NCBI GenBank assembly: GCA_031273455.1
Contig: JAISRZ010000086.1
Coordinates: 1 to 38,305, forward strand
Source of the DNA: Deltaproteobacteria bacterium
GTDB taxonomy: Bacteria > Desulfobacterota > Desulfarculia > Adiutricales > Adiutricaceae
Direction: 5' to 3'
Length of the DNA stretch: 38,305 nt
The notes beneath the pieces are model-generated. The model made no database searches and was not told where the DNA came from. It worked only from the letters and a program-made list of their open reading frames with translations. Position numbers and translations under genes: made by a program. Shown piece after piece: positions 8,901 to 16,150 of this stretch. How positions within the stretch are numbered: the stretch's first letter is position 1; each line of letters starts with the position of its first letter.

Positions 8901-9005
8901 TTGGCGAAGGAAATAACGTTAACCCCGGAAGAACTGGATAGGGACGTGTATTTAGTCAATAACTCCACAGAGTTACGTGACTATTATATCGCTGGGAGCG
9001 GATAA
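8901..9005 (+). pseudogene. Short ORF remnant, possibly the C-terminus of an Rpn-type nuclease
   Basis: A TTG-initiated frame reads LAKEITLTPEELDRDVYL and then NNSTELRDYYIAGSG. The K-E-I-T-L-T-P-E-E segment recalls C-terminal portions of Rpn/PD-(D/E)XK transposase-associated nucleases. It overlaps the maturase remnant in another frame, so only one of the two can have been coding here. Weak evidence; recorded as a possible fragment. Confidence 0.2.
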
Positions 9006-9168
9006 GGATAAGGATAAGGCCTGGGAATGGGCTAATACCCGGAAAGGGTATTGGAGAGTCGCCCATAGCCCGATCCTACCCACATCCCTTACCAACATAC
9101 GCCTACAGGGCCTGGGTTATAATGACCTGAGTTCCCAATACAAGCGTTTAGCCAAGCGGATGGGTTGA
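8977..9168 (+). pseudogene. Group II intron maturase, C-terminal remnant
   Basis: The frame reads IISLGADKDKDKAWEWANTR, then KGYWRVAHSPILPTSLTN, and ends LAKRMG followed by a stop. This is the diagnostic C-terminal block of intron-encoded maturases (K..A..W.NTRKGYWR....S.IL...L.N). It stops 8 bp before the domain V segment, the normal position. The upstream RT and maturase X domains are missing. The DKDKDK run looks like a small tandem GATAAG expansion. Confidence 0.75.
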
Positions 9169-9169
9169 T

Positions 9170-9234
9170 GAACCGCCGTTACCGAACGGTACGTACGGGG
9201 AGGACGGCGAGGGAGACCCCGCCTCCTTCCCGAT
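9170..9234 (+). ncRNA. Group II intron domains V and VI with 3' end
   Basis: After the maturase stop comes GAACCGCCGTTACCGAAC followed by GGTACGTACGG, closely matching bacterial domain V (GAGCCGCCGTATACGGAACCG, then TACGTACGG). Next is a GGACGGCGAGGGAGACCCC stem and the CCTCCTTCCCGAT 3' terminus of domain VI. The catalytic triad position reads AAC where AGC is usual, and the 3' arm is GGGGAGG rather than GGTGGT, so the ribozyme may be inactive. I did not compute a fold. Confidence 0.65.
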
Positions 9235-9258
9235 AATAAAGACTCAAGTTTCTAAAGT

Positions 9259-10296
9259 TTATTCGTCCACTAAGGGCTCGGAGATATCCGGGTCGCCCGG
9301 AGTGTACCCATCGAGGGCCCCGGGTTGGGCCACGTGGATTTCCACCCGGCGGTTTTTGGCCCGACCGGCGGCGGTCTGGTTAGTGGCGATGGGGGCCGTT
9401 TCCCCTTGGGAAAGGATACCTAAGCGGTTGGAGGACACCCCTTGCCGAATGAGCTCGTTTTGGACGGCTAAAGCTCGGCGCAACCCTAAGTCGTAGTTAA
9501 AAGCCTCGGTCCCAATGGCGTCGGTGTGGCCGATTAAAGCCACCTTAATGTCCGGGCTATTGACCAGAACTTGGGCCGCTTGCCGGATGTAGGGCAAAAA
9601 CTGGCGCTTAATGACGGCCCGGTTAAAGTCAAAGAAAGTGGCGTAAGCGATGACCCAGCAGCCGCGCTCGTCCACCTGGGCCCCACGGGGGGTGCCCGGG
9701 CATTGGTCTAAGCTATCTGGGACGCCATCGCCATCCTCATCGCCTTCCCCGCCTCGGCAGGAGCGACTATCCAAAAGGCGGATCATCGCGGTCTGGGAGA
9801 CCATGACCGCCCAGTCTTTGGGGGACCGGCCCTTAAAGTCCCGGGCCCGGCAATTGGCCCCGTTGTTTAAAAGCTGTTGGGCCAAGGTGTGCCGACCGGC
9901 CCAGGCGGCCCAGTGGAGTGGCGTCGCCCCGTACTCGTCCGTGGCGTTAACCCGAGCCCCCGACCTTAACAAAAGCCGGGTGGCGGCCTCGTTGTTTAAG
10001 TAGACGGCCCAAGTCAAGATAGGCCAACCAGCGGTGTCCAGCGGTTGGTTAAAGACGTCCAAAGTGGGGTCAAAGATGTCCTTTGGCCTTAGGCCCACGC
10101 TGGCTAAGGTGGCGTTGGGATTGGCCCCTTGGTCTCGTAAAGTGGCCATGGACGGGATATTGTTTTTGGCTAGGGCGAAGAAAAGCCCCTGGTCAGCGAC
10201 CAACCCTTGAGTCGCGGCGGACTCCACGTCCGCGGCCTTAGCCAGCGGGGGGAATAAGAGCCCCAATAGAGCCAAAGCGACAAGTGTTCTCTTCAT
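9259..10296 (-). CDS. Ankyrin-repeat / TSP3 / OmpA-domain envelope protein
   Basis: The 345-residue protein has a signal peptide (MKRTLVALALLGLLFPPLAK, then cleavage near AA). Ankyrin repeats cover about residues 85-178, including the classic GATPLHWAAWAGRHTLAQQL and LLNNGANCRARD. An acidic thrombospondin type 3 calcium motif (DEDGDGVPDSLDQCPGTP) spans about 186-203. An OmpA-like peptidoglycan-binding domain follows, with IGHTDAIGTEAFNYDLGLRR and KNRRVEI. GAGGG eight bases upstream supports the start. It should sit in the periplasm anchored to peptidoglycan, presenting a protein-binding ankyrin face. OmpA domains preceded by TSP3 repeats are common; the ankyrin module in front is unusual. It is the last of three minus-strand envelope genes. 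Confidence 0.9.
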   Translation of the reverse strand: MKRTLVALALLGLLFPPLAKAADVESAATQGLVADQGLFFALAKNNIPSMATLRDQGANPNATLASVGLRPKDIFDPTLDVFNQPLDTAGWPILTWAVYLNNEAATRLLLRSGARVNATDEYGATPLHWAAWAGRHTLAQQLLNNGANCRARDFKGRSPKDWAVMVSQTAMIRLLDSRSCRGGEGDEDGDGVPDSLDQCPGTPRGAQVDERGCWVIAYATFFDFNRAVIKRQFLPYIRQAAQVLVNSPDIKVALIGHTDAIGTEAFNYDLGLRRALAVQNELIRQGVSSNRLGILSQGETAPIATNQTAAGRAKNRRVEIHVAQPGALDGYTPGDPDISEPLVDE

Positions 10297-10367
10297 AAAT
10301 TACCCTCGAAAGCCCCGGCGCCAGACCAGGGAAAAGGGGGGCGCTCCGGCTAATCCCCCGCCATGGC

Positions 10368-10396
10368 GGCCTTAAAGGCTAGGAACCTTTAAGGCC
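10368..10396 (-). terminator. Perfect hairpin after the lipoprotein gene
   Basis: GGCCTTAAAGG (10368-10378) and CCTTTAAGGCC (10386-10396) form an uninterrupted 11-bp stem with a 7-nt loop, ten bases beyond the lipoprotein stop. No U-run follows on the minus strand. Similar U-less hairpins follow other genes in this window. Confidence 0.5.
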
Positions 10397-10405
10397 TTTT
10401 AAAGG

Positions 10406-11089
10406 TTAAAGGTATTCCACCAGGATAACTGGCTCGTTTCTTAAGACCCCGACCACGCTTAAGCTACTTTCATCGCGAGTGCAAGGGAGCGAGAGCTCAA
10501 AGGAAACCGAGTCCCTACGGTCGATAATGGCCCGGGCCGCCAGATCGGTGATGTCAAAGAGGATCCACCCAGCTTGGCCCACGGGGGGCTGCCGACTGGC
10601 GGCTAAGCTTTGGTAGTCGTCGCCCACGATGAGTCGGCCTCGTAAAGCCGCGGTCGAGGACAGATAAGAGGCGTTGGAGAAAGCGTAGACGGCTAAGACG
10701 GCTTTTCGGACCCGAATCCGCTCGTCATAGCGGGTGAAGTCAAAGACCATGTCCAAGGTGGCGGCGTGACCCTCGGGCCCTCCGTACTCGCAAGACTCCG
10801 TGGCTTGGGTCAAGTTGGCGCAACCTAAAACTAAAGTTTGCAAACCCCTTAAGCGGTGGGAGTTAATGGTGGCCTCCAGCCAAGCGGAAACATCCCTAGC
10901 CGTGGAGTATTGCCGACAAGATGGCTGGACCGCTGGGACGTAACGGGAGCTTAAAGGCCCGTAACTGGCCCGATACTTACCCTCGCAAACCGGATAAGAG
11001 TATTGCTTATAGATTCTGGGCGGAGCGCAAGCGGAAAGGAGCGCCAAAGAGGCCAGGGCCACCAATATCAATAAAAGATGAGCTTTCAT
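10406..11089 (-). CDS. Putative outer-membrane lipoprotein, unknown function
   Basis: The 227-residue protein starts with a lipoprotein signal (MKAHLLLILVALASLALLSA) and a lipobox LLSAC, so mature lipidation at Cys21 is likely. The rest looks like a beta-rich sandwich: ARDVSAWLEATINSHRLRG, VLAVYAFSNASYLSS and GWILFDITDLAARAIIDRRD followed by SVSFELSLPC. The phrase ILFDIT.LA plus a terminal VILVEYL is reminiscent of DNRLRE-type extracellular domains, in which a structural strand pair ends the fold. No catalytic residues are recognised. It lies between the LysM and OmpA-domain genes, suggesting a shared envelope role, but gaps of about 110-120 bp leave co-transcription unproven. Confidence 0.75.
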   Translation of the reverse strand: MKAHLLLILVALASLALLSACAPPRIYKQYSYPVCEGKYRASYGPLSSRYVPAVQPSCRQYSTARDVSAWLEATINSHRLRGLQTLVLGCANLTQATESCEYGGPEGHAATLDMVFDFTRYDERIRVRKAVLAVYAFSNASYLSSTAALRGRLIVGDDYQSLAASRQPPVGQAGWILFDITDLAARAIIDRRDSVSFELSLPCTRDESSLSVVGVLRNEPVILVEYL

Positions 11090-11211
11090 GGGAATTTTTC
11101 GGCCATCCTCACGTGGACGGGCGGCCAGAGACCTCCTTTAATAGTCTTAATCCGCCGGGATAGTTCCCTACCTAAAGGTTTTCTAACAGGATCGGCCCTA
11201 ATAATGGCTCG

Positions 11212-12261
11212 TCACCGGCCAGGGGCCCGATAAGAGTCGGCGGCTTCCACCCCGGGGGTGTCCAAACGGCGCTCGGGTCCAGGCTTTTGGGGCACGAAGA
11301 CCAAGACTTTATCCCCAAAGTGGATGGCGTCCTCCGAGTAGGTGATGCGAGCCACGTAGGTGACCGACTCCAGATCGCTATTGCTCTGGTTCCGAGCTTT
11401 AGCCCGGCGGACGTCCATGGGCGGCGGCGGGGCGATGCCCTCAACCCGGCTGACAATGGTCAGTTTGCCCCGAAAATACATGAGGTTGCCTAAACTCCGG
11501 CCATAGCTGGGGCTTTTGCGGTCCGGCTCTTGGATGACTTCGGAGATGGCGTAAATGGGAAAGGTGGTGAAATAAGGATCCGGATCCTCATAGGAGTCGG
11601 CGTCCAAGATTTTGCGCAAGTCCTCGTTAAACCGGACCACTACGTTATCGCCAGTGGACAGTAAGGTCCGGCCCACCACGGAAGCCGAGAAACCATCGTT
11701 CCGGATGGTCGGCCCCCGCTCCAAGCTGGAGATGATTTCCCCAATGATCCGGGCCTCAAAGATCTCGTCCACGTAGGTTTTATGGACCACTTCCTCAATG
11801 GCCCCGGTCACCGGGTTAGTCCGGGTCTCGGTTTTGGGGATAATCTTTTTAACCGTGATCCTGGTGCCATGACCGTGGCTTTGGAGATCGGTCACAAAGG
11901 AGAAGTACTTGGGAAAGGACATCTCCATGGGTTCTTTTTTGATGGTGATGTCCGTGGGCTCGTTCTCCGGGGGCGGCGGGACCGAGACCGGGCTGTTTAA
12001 GGCCAGAACGCTCTCCGGGAAGAGATAGATCACGTCCCCCGGGGTTAAGCGGTTGGGGTGAGCCACCACGTTTTGATTAGCCCGCCAGAGGCGCGACCCG
12101 AGGTTCGATTTGCCGTAAAATCTTTTGGCGATTTTGGACAGGGTGTCGCCTTTCTGAACCACATAAGCTTTGGTCTTAGCGTCTTCCTGGGCCCAAGATA
12201 GGGTGATTCCCCCAAAGATGAGGCCCAAAACCAAAGCCATTATCACAAAAGGTCTTGTCAT
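11212..12261 (-). CDS. Secreted LysM-domain protein
   Basis: The 349-residue protein has a signal peptide (TRPFVIMALVLGLIFGGITL, then SWAQE) and one LysM domain near residues 32-82 (YVVQKGDTLSKIAKRFYGK ... LTPGDVIYLFP), which binds peptidoglycan. The remaining 260 residues are a beta-rich region with repeated small barrels (ITVKKIIPKTETR, ARIIGEIISSLERGPTIRN, GDKVLVFVPQKPG). No enzyme signature is seen. GGGAGA seven bases upstream supports the start. This layout, LysM followed by a long domain of unknown function, occurs in proteobacterial envelope proteins. It is first of three minus-strand envelope genes and diverges from gpsA across a 690-bp gap. Confidence 0.82.
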   Translation of the reverse strand: MTRPFVIMALVLGLIFGGITLSWAQEDAKTKAYVVQKGDTLSKIAKRFYGKSNLGSRLWRANQNVVAHPNRLTPGDVIYLFPESVLALNSPVSVPPPPENEPTDITIKKEPMEMSFPKYFSFVTDLQSHGHGTRITVKKIIPKTETRTNPVTGAIEEVVHKTYVDEIFEARIIGEIISSLERGPTIRNDGFSASVVGRTLLSTGDNVVVRFNEDLRKILDADSYEDPDPYFTTFPIYAISEVIQEPDRKSPSYGRSLGNLMYFRGKLTIVSRVEGIAPPPPMDVRRAKARNQSNSDLESVTYVARITYSEDAIHFGDKVLVFVPQKPGPERRLDTPGVEAADSYRAPGR

Positions 12262-12949
12262 CGCGTGTCTCCCGGCCAGAGCCTATATTAGCCCAACTCA
12301 TCCGCGGCTAGGGCGGCCCATTGGCTTTATCTTGGGGTATTTAATCCAATATTTAAAGGCCCAAAGGCGGCTCAAATAAAATTGTCATACAAACCACTTA
12401 AACAACGTAACATTTATCTAAATCAACGATAGATCGAGGGCCAATTCGTTGGCTATTTTAGAGTGACATTAATACGCCAGACCCTGAAAGGTCAAATTGG
12501 GGTTGTTTTTAAGAGGCTCGTTCAAAGTCCATATTTAAAAGAAGAATTGTTTTAAATATGGAAACTATGATACTATTAAAAACGGCGATGTGTCAACAGT
12601 TTAATTTGGGCGGCCCAAGTTTTTTCTTTTTGGTTAAGGTCTTGATATTACTGTATTTTTTTAACCAAATGAAAAAAAACTTTTTTTAGCCTCTAATCTT
12701 TAGGGTTTGGGCCTTAGGGCTAACCTATCGGCCCGACTGAACAAATAAGCCCTTAGCCGATTTTTGTGGCTAAATTGGCTAATATCAGGTATATTTAGCC
12801 CAGGGGCCCCAGACTTTGGTCCACCAGGCCCTCTATTAATGTAAAACATTCATTCATTATCCACAAGGCGCGAACGGTTCGCCGTTAGGGCCCACCTAAG
12901 CTTTAGGGCGGGTTGCGACCAAGCGCGCTGGTCTAAATAGGGTTGGGTT
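12262..12949. other. Divergent intergenic region between LysM gene and gpsA
   Basis: This 690-bp AT-rich gap should hold promoters for both sides. Its clearest element is a perfect inverted repeat, TCCATATTTAAAA (12528-12540) and TTTTAAATATGGA (12550-12562), around a 9-nt spacer. A-tracts and T-tracts follow near 12640-12690. I see no coding frame with motifs and no RNA gene. Confidence 0.5.
12528..12562. promoter_or_regulatory. 13-bp perfect inverted repeat, operator-like
   Basis: The arms TCCATATTTAAAA and TTTTAAATATGGA are exact complements with spacer GAAGAATTG. The AT-rich arms, 9-nt spacer and position between divergent genes fit an operator or a hairpin in a leader. The binding protein is unknown. 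Confidence 0.4.
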
Positions 12950-14029
12950 TTGGGGTTTTTTTGGCCCTCAACCCACCTTAAAAAGGTTAGGCTCATTAAT
13001 AACCAGATAGCCATTATTGGGGCCGGGGCCTGGGGCACGGCCTTAGCCATTCACGCCGCCCGCTTAGGCCTTCCGGTCCGCTTATGGGCTCGGCGCGAGG
13101 AATTGGCCGCGTCCATCAACGAAAAACGGGTTAACGACAGTTTTTTGCCCGGGGCCACCATCCCCAGTGGGGTCACGGCTTTTAGCGACCCTCAAGCGGT
13201 CTTGGATGCGGCCTCGTTAATCATCTGGGTCATCCCCAGCCACGTCTTTCGGGAGGTGGTTAAGCGCTTTCAGCCCTTTATCCCTTACGGCTCATTGAAC
13301 TTAAGCGCCGCCAAAGGGGTCGAGGACGACACCTTCGCCACCATGACTAAGATTTTAACCGAGGAGACCAGGGGCTTAAACCTCTCCATTGGGGTTATCT
13401 CGGGGCCTAGTTTCGCCCGGGAGGTGGCCGAAGGTTTGCCCACGGCGGTGACCGTGGCCTTTTCCGACCACAAAACCGCCAAAAACGTGCAGACTCTTCT
13501 TTCGGCCCCGGTCTTTCGGATCTACACTTCCACCGACATAACCGGCGTGGAATTGGGCGGGGCCATGAAAAACGTCTACGCCATCGCCGCTGGGGTTTGC
13601 GATGGTTTGTCTTTGGGCCTAAACGCCCGGGCCGCTTTTTTAACCCGGGCCTTAGCCGAGATGAGCCGCTTGGCCGTGGCTTTGGGGGCCAACCCTTTAA
13701 CCATCTCCGGGCTTTCCGGTTTAGGCGATTTGCTCTTAACGGCCACCGGCGACTTATCGCGGAACCGCCGGGTGGGTTTGCGCTTGGGGGCTGGGGAGAG
13801 TTTGGACTCCATCTTAGCCAACCAAAGGGAGGTGGCCGAAGGGGTTAGAAACTCTCGGGCTATCTACGGTTTAGCCCAATCTTTGGGGCTTAGTTTACCT
13901 ACGGTCCGGGAGACGTATCGGGTTTTGCATGAGGGCAAAAATCCCCGCCAAGGGTTAGTGGATTTACTGACTCGGCGCTTAAAGTCGGAGTTGCCCCCGG
14001 ATCTAGCCCTAGTGGAGTTAGTTTCATGA
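12950..14029 (+). CDS. gpsA: Glycerol-3-phosphate dehydrogenase [NAD(P)+]
   Basis: This cytosolic enzyme reduces dihydroxyacetone phosphate to sn-glycerol 3-phosphate for phospholipid synthesis. Seen are the Rossmann motif IAIIGAGAWGTALA, the conserved AAKGVEDDT and ISGPSFAREVAEGLPTA segments, the substrate lysine region GGAMKNVYAIAAG, and SGLSGLGDLLLT with SRNRR. Length is typical. The start is uncertain: the only ordinary in-frame codon upstream of the Rossmann strand is TTG at 12950, giving an odd hydrophobic leader (GFFWPSTHLKKVRL). An in-frame ATT at 12995, with AAGG before it, would give the more family-like MNNQIAIIGAGAWG. Its stop overlaps nadD by four bases, so the two are translationally coupled. 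Confidence 0.95.
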   Translation: MGFFWPSTHLKKVRLINNQIAIIGAGAWGTALAIHAARLGLPVRLWARREELAASINEKRVNDSFLPGATIPSGVTAFSDPQAVLDAASLIIWVIPSHVFREVVKRFQPFIPYGSLNLSAAKGVEDDTFATMTKILTEETRGLNLSIGVISGPSFAREVAEGLPTAVTVAFSDHKTAKNVQTLLSAPVFRIYTSTDITGVELGGAMKNVYAIAAGVCDGLSLGLNARAAFLTRALAEMSRLAVALGANPLTISGLSGLGDLLLTATGDLSRNRRVGLRLGAGESLDSILANQREVAEGVRNSRAIYGLAQSLGLSLPTVRETYRVLHEGKNPRQGLVDLLTRRLKSELPPDLALVELVS

Positions 14030-14694
14030 CCTTAAGGGTGGGGCTGTTCGGGGGGACCTTTGACCCGGTCCATTTTGGCCATTTACGGGCCGCCGAGGAG
14101 TTGGCCATCCACTTAAAGCTTACTGAGATCCTCTTTATCCCCGCGGCTTTGCACCCCCATAAAATGATTAATGGCCCCATTGACTTTAAACACCGCTTAG
14201 CCATGTTAAAGCTGGCTATAAGCGATCGCCCAGGTTTTTCGGTCACGGACATTGAGGCGAGTTTGCCTAAACCTAGCTACACCGTAAACACCGTGGCCGC
14301 CTTAAAAAAGACCATTAAAGGGGATCTCATCTTCTTAGTGGGTTACGATTCCTTTCGCCATATCCAAAAGTGGACCCATTACCGCGAGCTTTTAGCCTTA
14401 ACCCCCACGGCGGTTTTTCGGCGGCCCGGAACCGCTGGGGGCCTTACGGCCCTACAAACCGTTTTAGTTAAAGCCTTAGAGGAAACTCCCGTCTGGGACG
14501 ATAAATTAGGGGCCTTTCAGCTAAAAAACAGTCAACCCATCCACTATTACGAAGGCTGTCAACTGTCCATTTCTTCCACTGATTTACGCGCCCGCCTGGC
14601 CGCTGGGGATTCGGTCCGCTACCTTTTACCGGAAAAGGTCCGGGCCTATCTGGTCAGGCGCTCCTTGTACTCCCCCCAACAATTGAGGAGCTGA
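14026..14694 (+). CDS. nadD: Nicotinate-nucleotide adenylyltransferase
   Basis: It transfers AMP from ATP to nicotinate mononucleotide in NAD synthesis. The nucleotidyltransferase motif GLFGGTFDPVHFGH is at residues 6-19, PAALHPHK follows, and the ISSTDLRARL motif near residue 181 completes the ATP site. At 222 residues the length is normal. It overlaps gpsA by ATGA and shares one base with rsfS, so the three form a tight operon. nadD beside rsfS is a widely conserved arrangement. Confidence 0.96.
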   Translation: MTLRVGLFGGTFDPVHFGHLRAAEELAIHLKLTEILFIPAALHPHKMINGPIDFKHRLAMLKLAISDRPGFSVTDIEASLPKPSYTVNTVAALKKTIKGDLIFLVGYDSFRHIQKWTHYRELLALTPTAVFRRPGTAGGLTALQTVLVKALEETPVWDDKLGAFQLKNSQPIHYYEGCQLSISSTDLRARLAAGDSVRYLLPEKVRAYLVRRSLYSPQQLRS

Positions 14695-15728
14695 TGACCG
14701 AAGAGTCTAGTCTTACCCCCCAAGAGAAAAAGAGACGCGAAAGCGTCCCTAAAGTCGCCCCTTCAAAACCTAAACGGACGAAGGTTAAGGCCGCTAACGA
14801 CCAAGCCCCCGCGTCCCCTCAGCCGGTTAAGGCGACCTTAAAGCCAGCCAAACCGGTTAAACCCAAAGCCTCGGGGACGGCTAAACCGGCTAAACCCAAA
14901 GCCGCGGGAACCGCTAAACCCAAGGCCGTGGGGACGGCCAAACCCAAACCCAAGGCCACCGGGACGGCTAAACCCAAAGCCAAGGCCACGGTAACGGCCA
15001 AGCCCAAAGCCAAGGCCACGGTAACGGCCAAACCCAAAGCCAAAACCGCGGGCGCGGCCAAACCCCAAGCTAAGGGCCTTGGCGCCGTTAAGCTGAAACC
15101 CAAAGCCCCGGGCGTGGCTAAGACCCCCCGGACCCCACGAACCCCCAAAGCCCCTGGGTCCACCCGAAAGTCGATTCTCCCGCCCCAGGCCCAAGCCGCG
15201 GCTGAGGCGGCCATCGCGGCGGCCTTAAGGGCTTTAAGGGCCCCCAAAGGTTACCGGGAACCCGAGATTATCGACGCTGAGCTGGACGAGCTGGAGGAGG
15301 CTGAGCTTTTAGAGGCGGAAAGGGCCAAGGCGGCCAAAAAAGCGGCCAAAACCGCGACCAAGAGCCGGAGGAAAAAGAGCGAAGAGCGGCCCAGCGGCCG
15401 AGCCCTCGCTGATTTAGTGTCTAAAGCCGCTTTGGAGCATAAGGTTAGCTCCCCGGTTCTTTTGGATCTGTCTAACCTTTCCTCCGTGGCTGACTGGTTC
15501 TTTATCGCCAGCGCCGAAAACTCGCGGCAGATTCGGGCCGCGGCTGAGAAGATCGTCCAACGGGCCGGGGAGGCCGGGGTCAAACCCTTGGGCCAAGAGG
15601 GCTTGGGCCGAGGGGAAACCCATTGGGCTTTAGTCGACTTGGGCGAGGTGGTGGCCCATATCTTTAACCCGGAGACGAGGGCCTTATATGATCTAGAAGG
15701 GTTGTGGGCCGACGCCCCTCGAGGTTAG
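14694..15728 (+). CDS. rsfS: Ribosomal silencing factor RsfS with long basic N-terminal extension
   Basis: The C-terminal 108 residues (about 236-344) are a standard RsfS/Iojap domain: LADLVSKAALEHKVSSP, DWFFIASAENSRQIRAAAE, GETHWALVDLGEVVAHIFNP and YDLEGLW. RsfS binds ribosomal protein uL14 and blocks subunit joining in starvation. The family is normally 105-130 residues, while this protein has 344. The first 235 are Lys/Pro/Ala-rich with tandem KPKAKATVTA-type repeats, then an acidic stretch (DAELDELEEAELLEAE) and a basic KKAAKTATKSRRKK. The extension resembles histone-H1-like tails and may bind rRNA; that is inference. GAGGAG precedes the ATG. Confidence 0.92.
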   Translation: MTEESSLTPQEKKRRESVPKVAPSKPKRTKVKAANDQAPASPQPVKATLKPAKPVKPKASGTAKPAKPKAAGTAKPKAVGTAKPKPKATGTAKPKAKATVTAKPKAKATVTAKPKAKTAGAAKPQAKGLGAVKLKPKAPGVAKTPRTPRTPKAPGSTRKSILPPQAQAAAEAAIAAALRALRAPKGYREPEIIDAELDELEEAELLEAERAKAAKKAAKTATKSRRKKSEERPSGRALADLVSKAALEHKVSSPVLLDLSNLSSVADWFFIASAENSRQIRAAAEKIVQRAGEAGVKPLGQEGLGRGETHWALVDLGEVVAHIFNPETRALYDLEGLWADAPRG

Positions 15729-16150
15729 CCTCAAGGTTATTAGGTTTTATCTTTTTAGCCTTTAATGGCTTCCTAACTAAGGTTTCTGGAGCCAAAAGGC
15801 TAGGTTTTAGAGCTAAATAAGGTTATAATGGGCTGATGGGCCTCGCCTGACGCCCGCTCTTTTATGGCCTCTTAGCTCCAGTTTGACTAATAAGCGGAAG
15901 GCCATTATAAAGCTAAATAAGGCCGTAACCTTAGGTTTAGCCTCTAACTTTAATTTAGAGGCCATAGGCTTTTTCGGGCTGAGCCAGGGTTTCGGGATAA
16001 GGAGATTTTAGGCTTGTTAAACCTAGGACCGTGTGTTAAACTTATTTGTTGTGTTGAAGACTTCCTTTTACTTGGCAGTGAGGCGAAATTTGAGGATGTG
16101 GCCCTTCATAATTCGGTCGAGGCTCCAAGGCCTTCTCTGGGGTTTGCCCA
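15729..16150. other. Intergenic region before the Fur-family gene
   Basis: The 422-bp gap separates the gpsA-nadD-rsfS operon from the regulator. Many short GGCC/TTAG-rich inverted words occur (for example GCCTCTAA near 15939 and TTAGAGGC near 15955), but no strong terminator, known RNA or supported ORF is seen. A promoter for the regulator presumably lies in the last 150 bases. Confidence 0.4.

Larger units (their letters stand above)
5679..9234 (+). mobile_element. Rearranged group II intron with its reverse transcriptase ORF replaced
   Basis: The left boundary is GTGCGCCCGGCATGG, a canonical group II 5' end. It is followed by conserved domain I-III features such as GGTGTCCTCCGTGAGG, GAATCTGAAGGAAGCCGG, GGCAAAC and GAACAAGAACCGCATA. 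The right boundary is CCTCCTTCCCGAT, preceded by a domain V/VI-like segment and the end of a maturase ORF. A normal ORF-bearing intron is about 2-2.5 kb; this one spans 3556 bp. Only the first tens of residues and the last 60 or so of the intron protein remain. Between them sit an intact ATPase gene and decayed ORFs. It is presumably immobile unless supplied with a protein in trans. Confidence 0.75.

Noticed and set aside
14819..15247. Long minus-strand frames opposite rsfS
   Set aside because: They are Gly/Leu/Ala-rich shadows of the Lys/Pro/Ala repeat on the plus strand.
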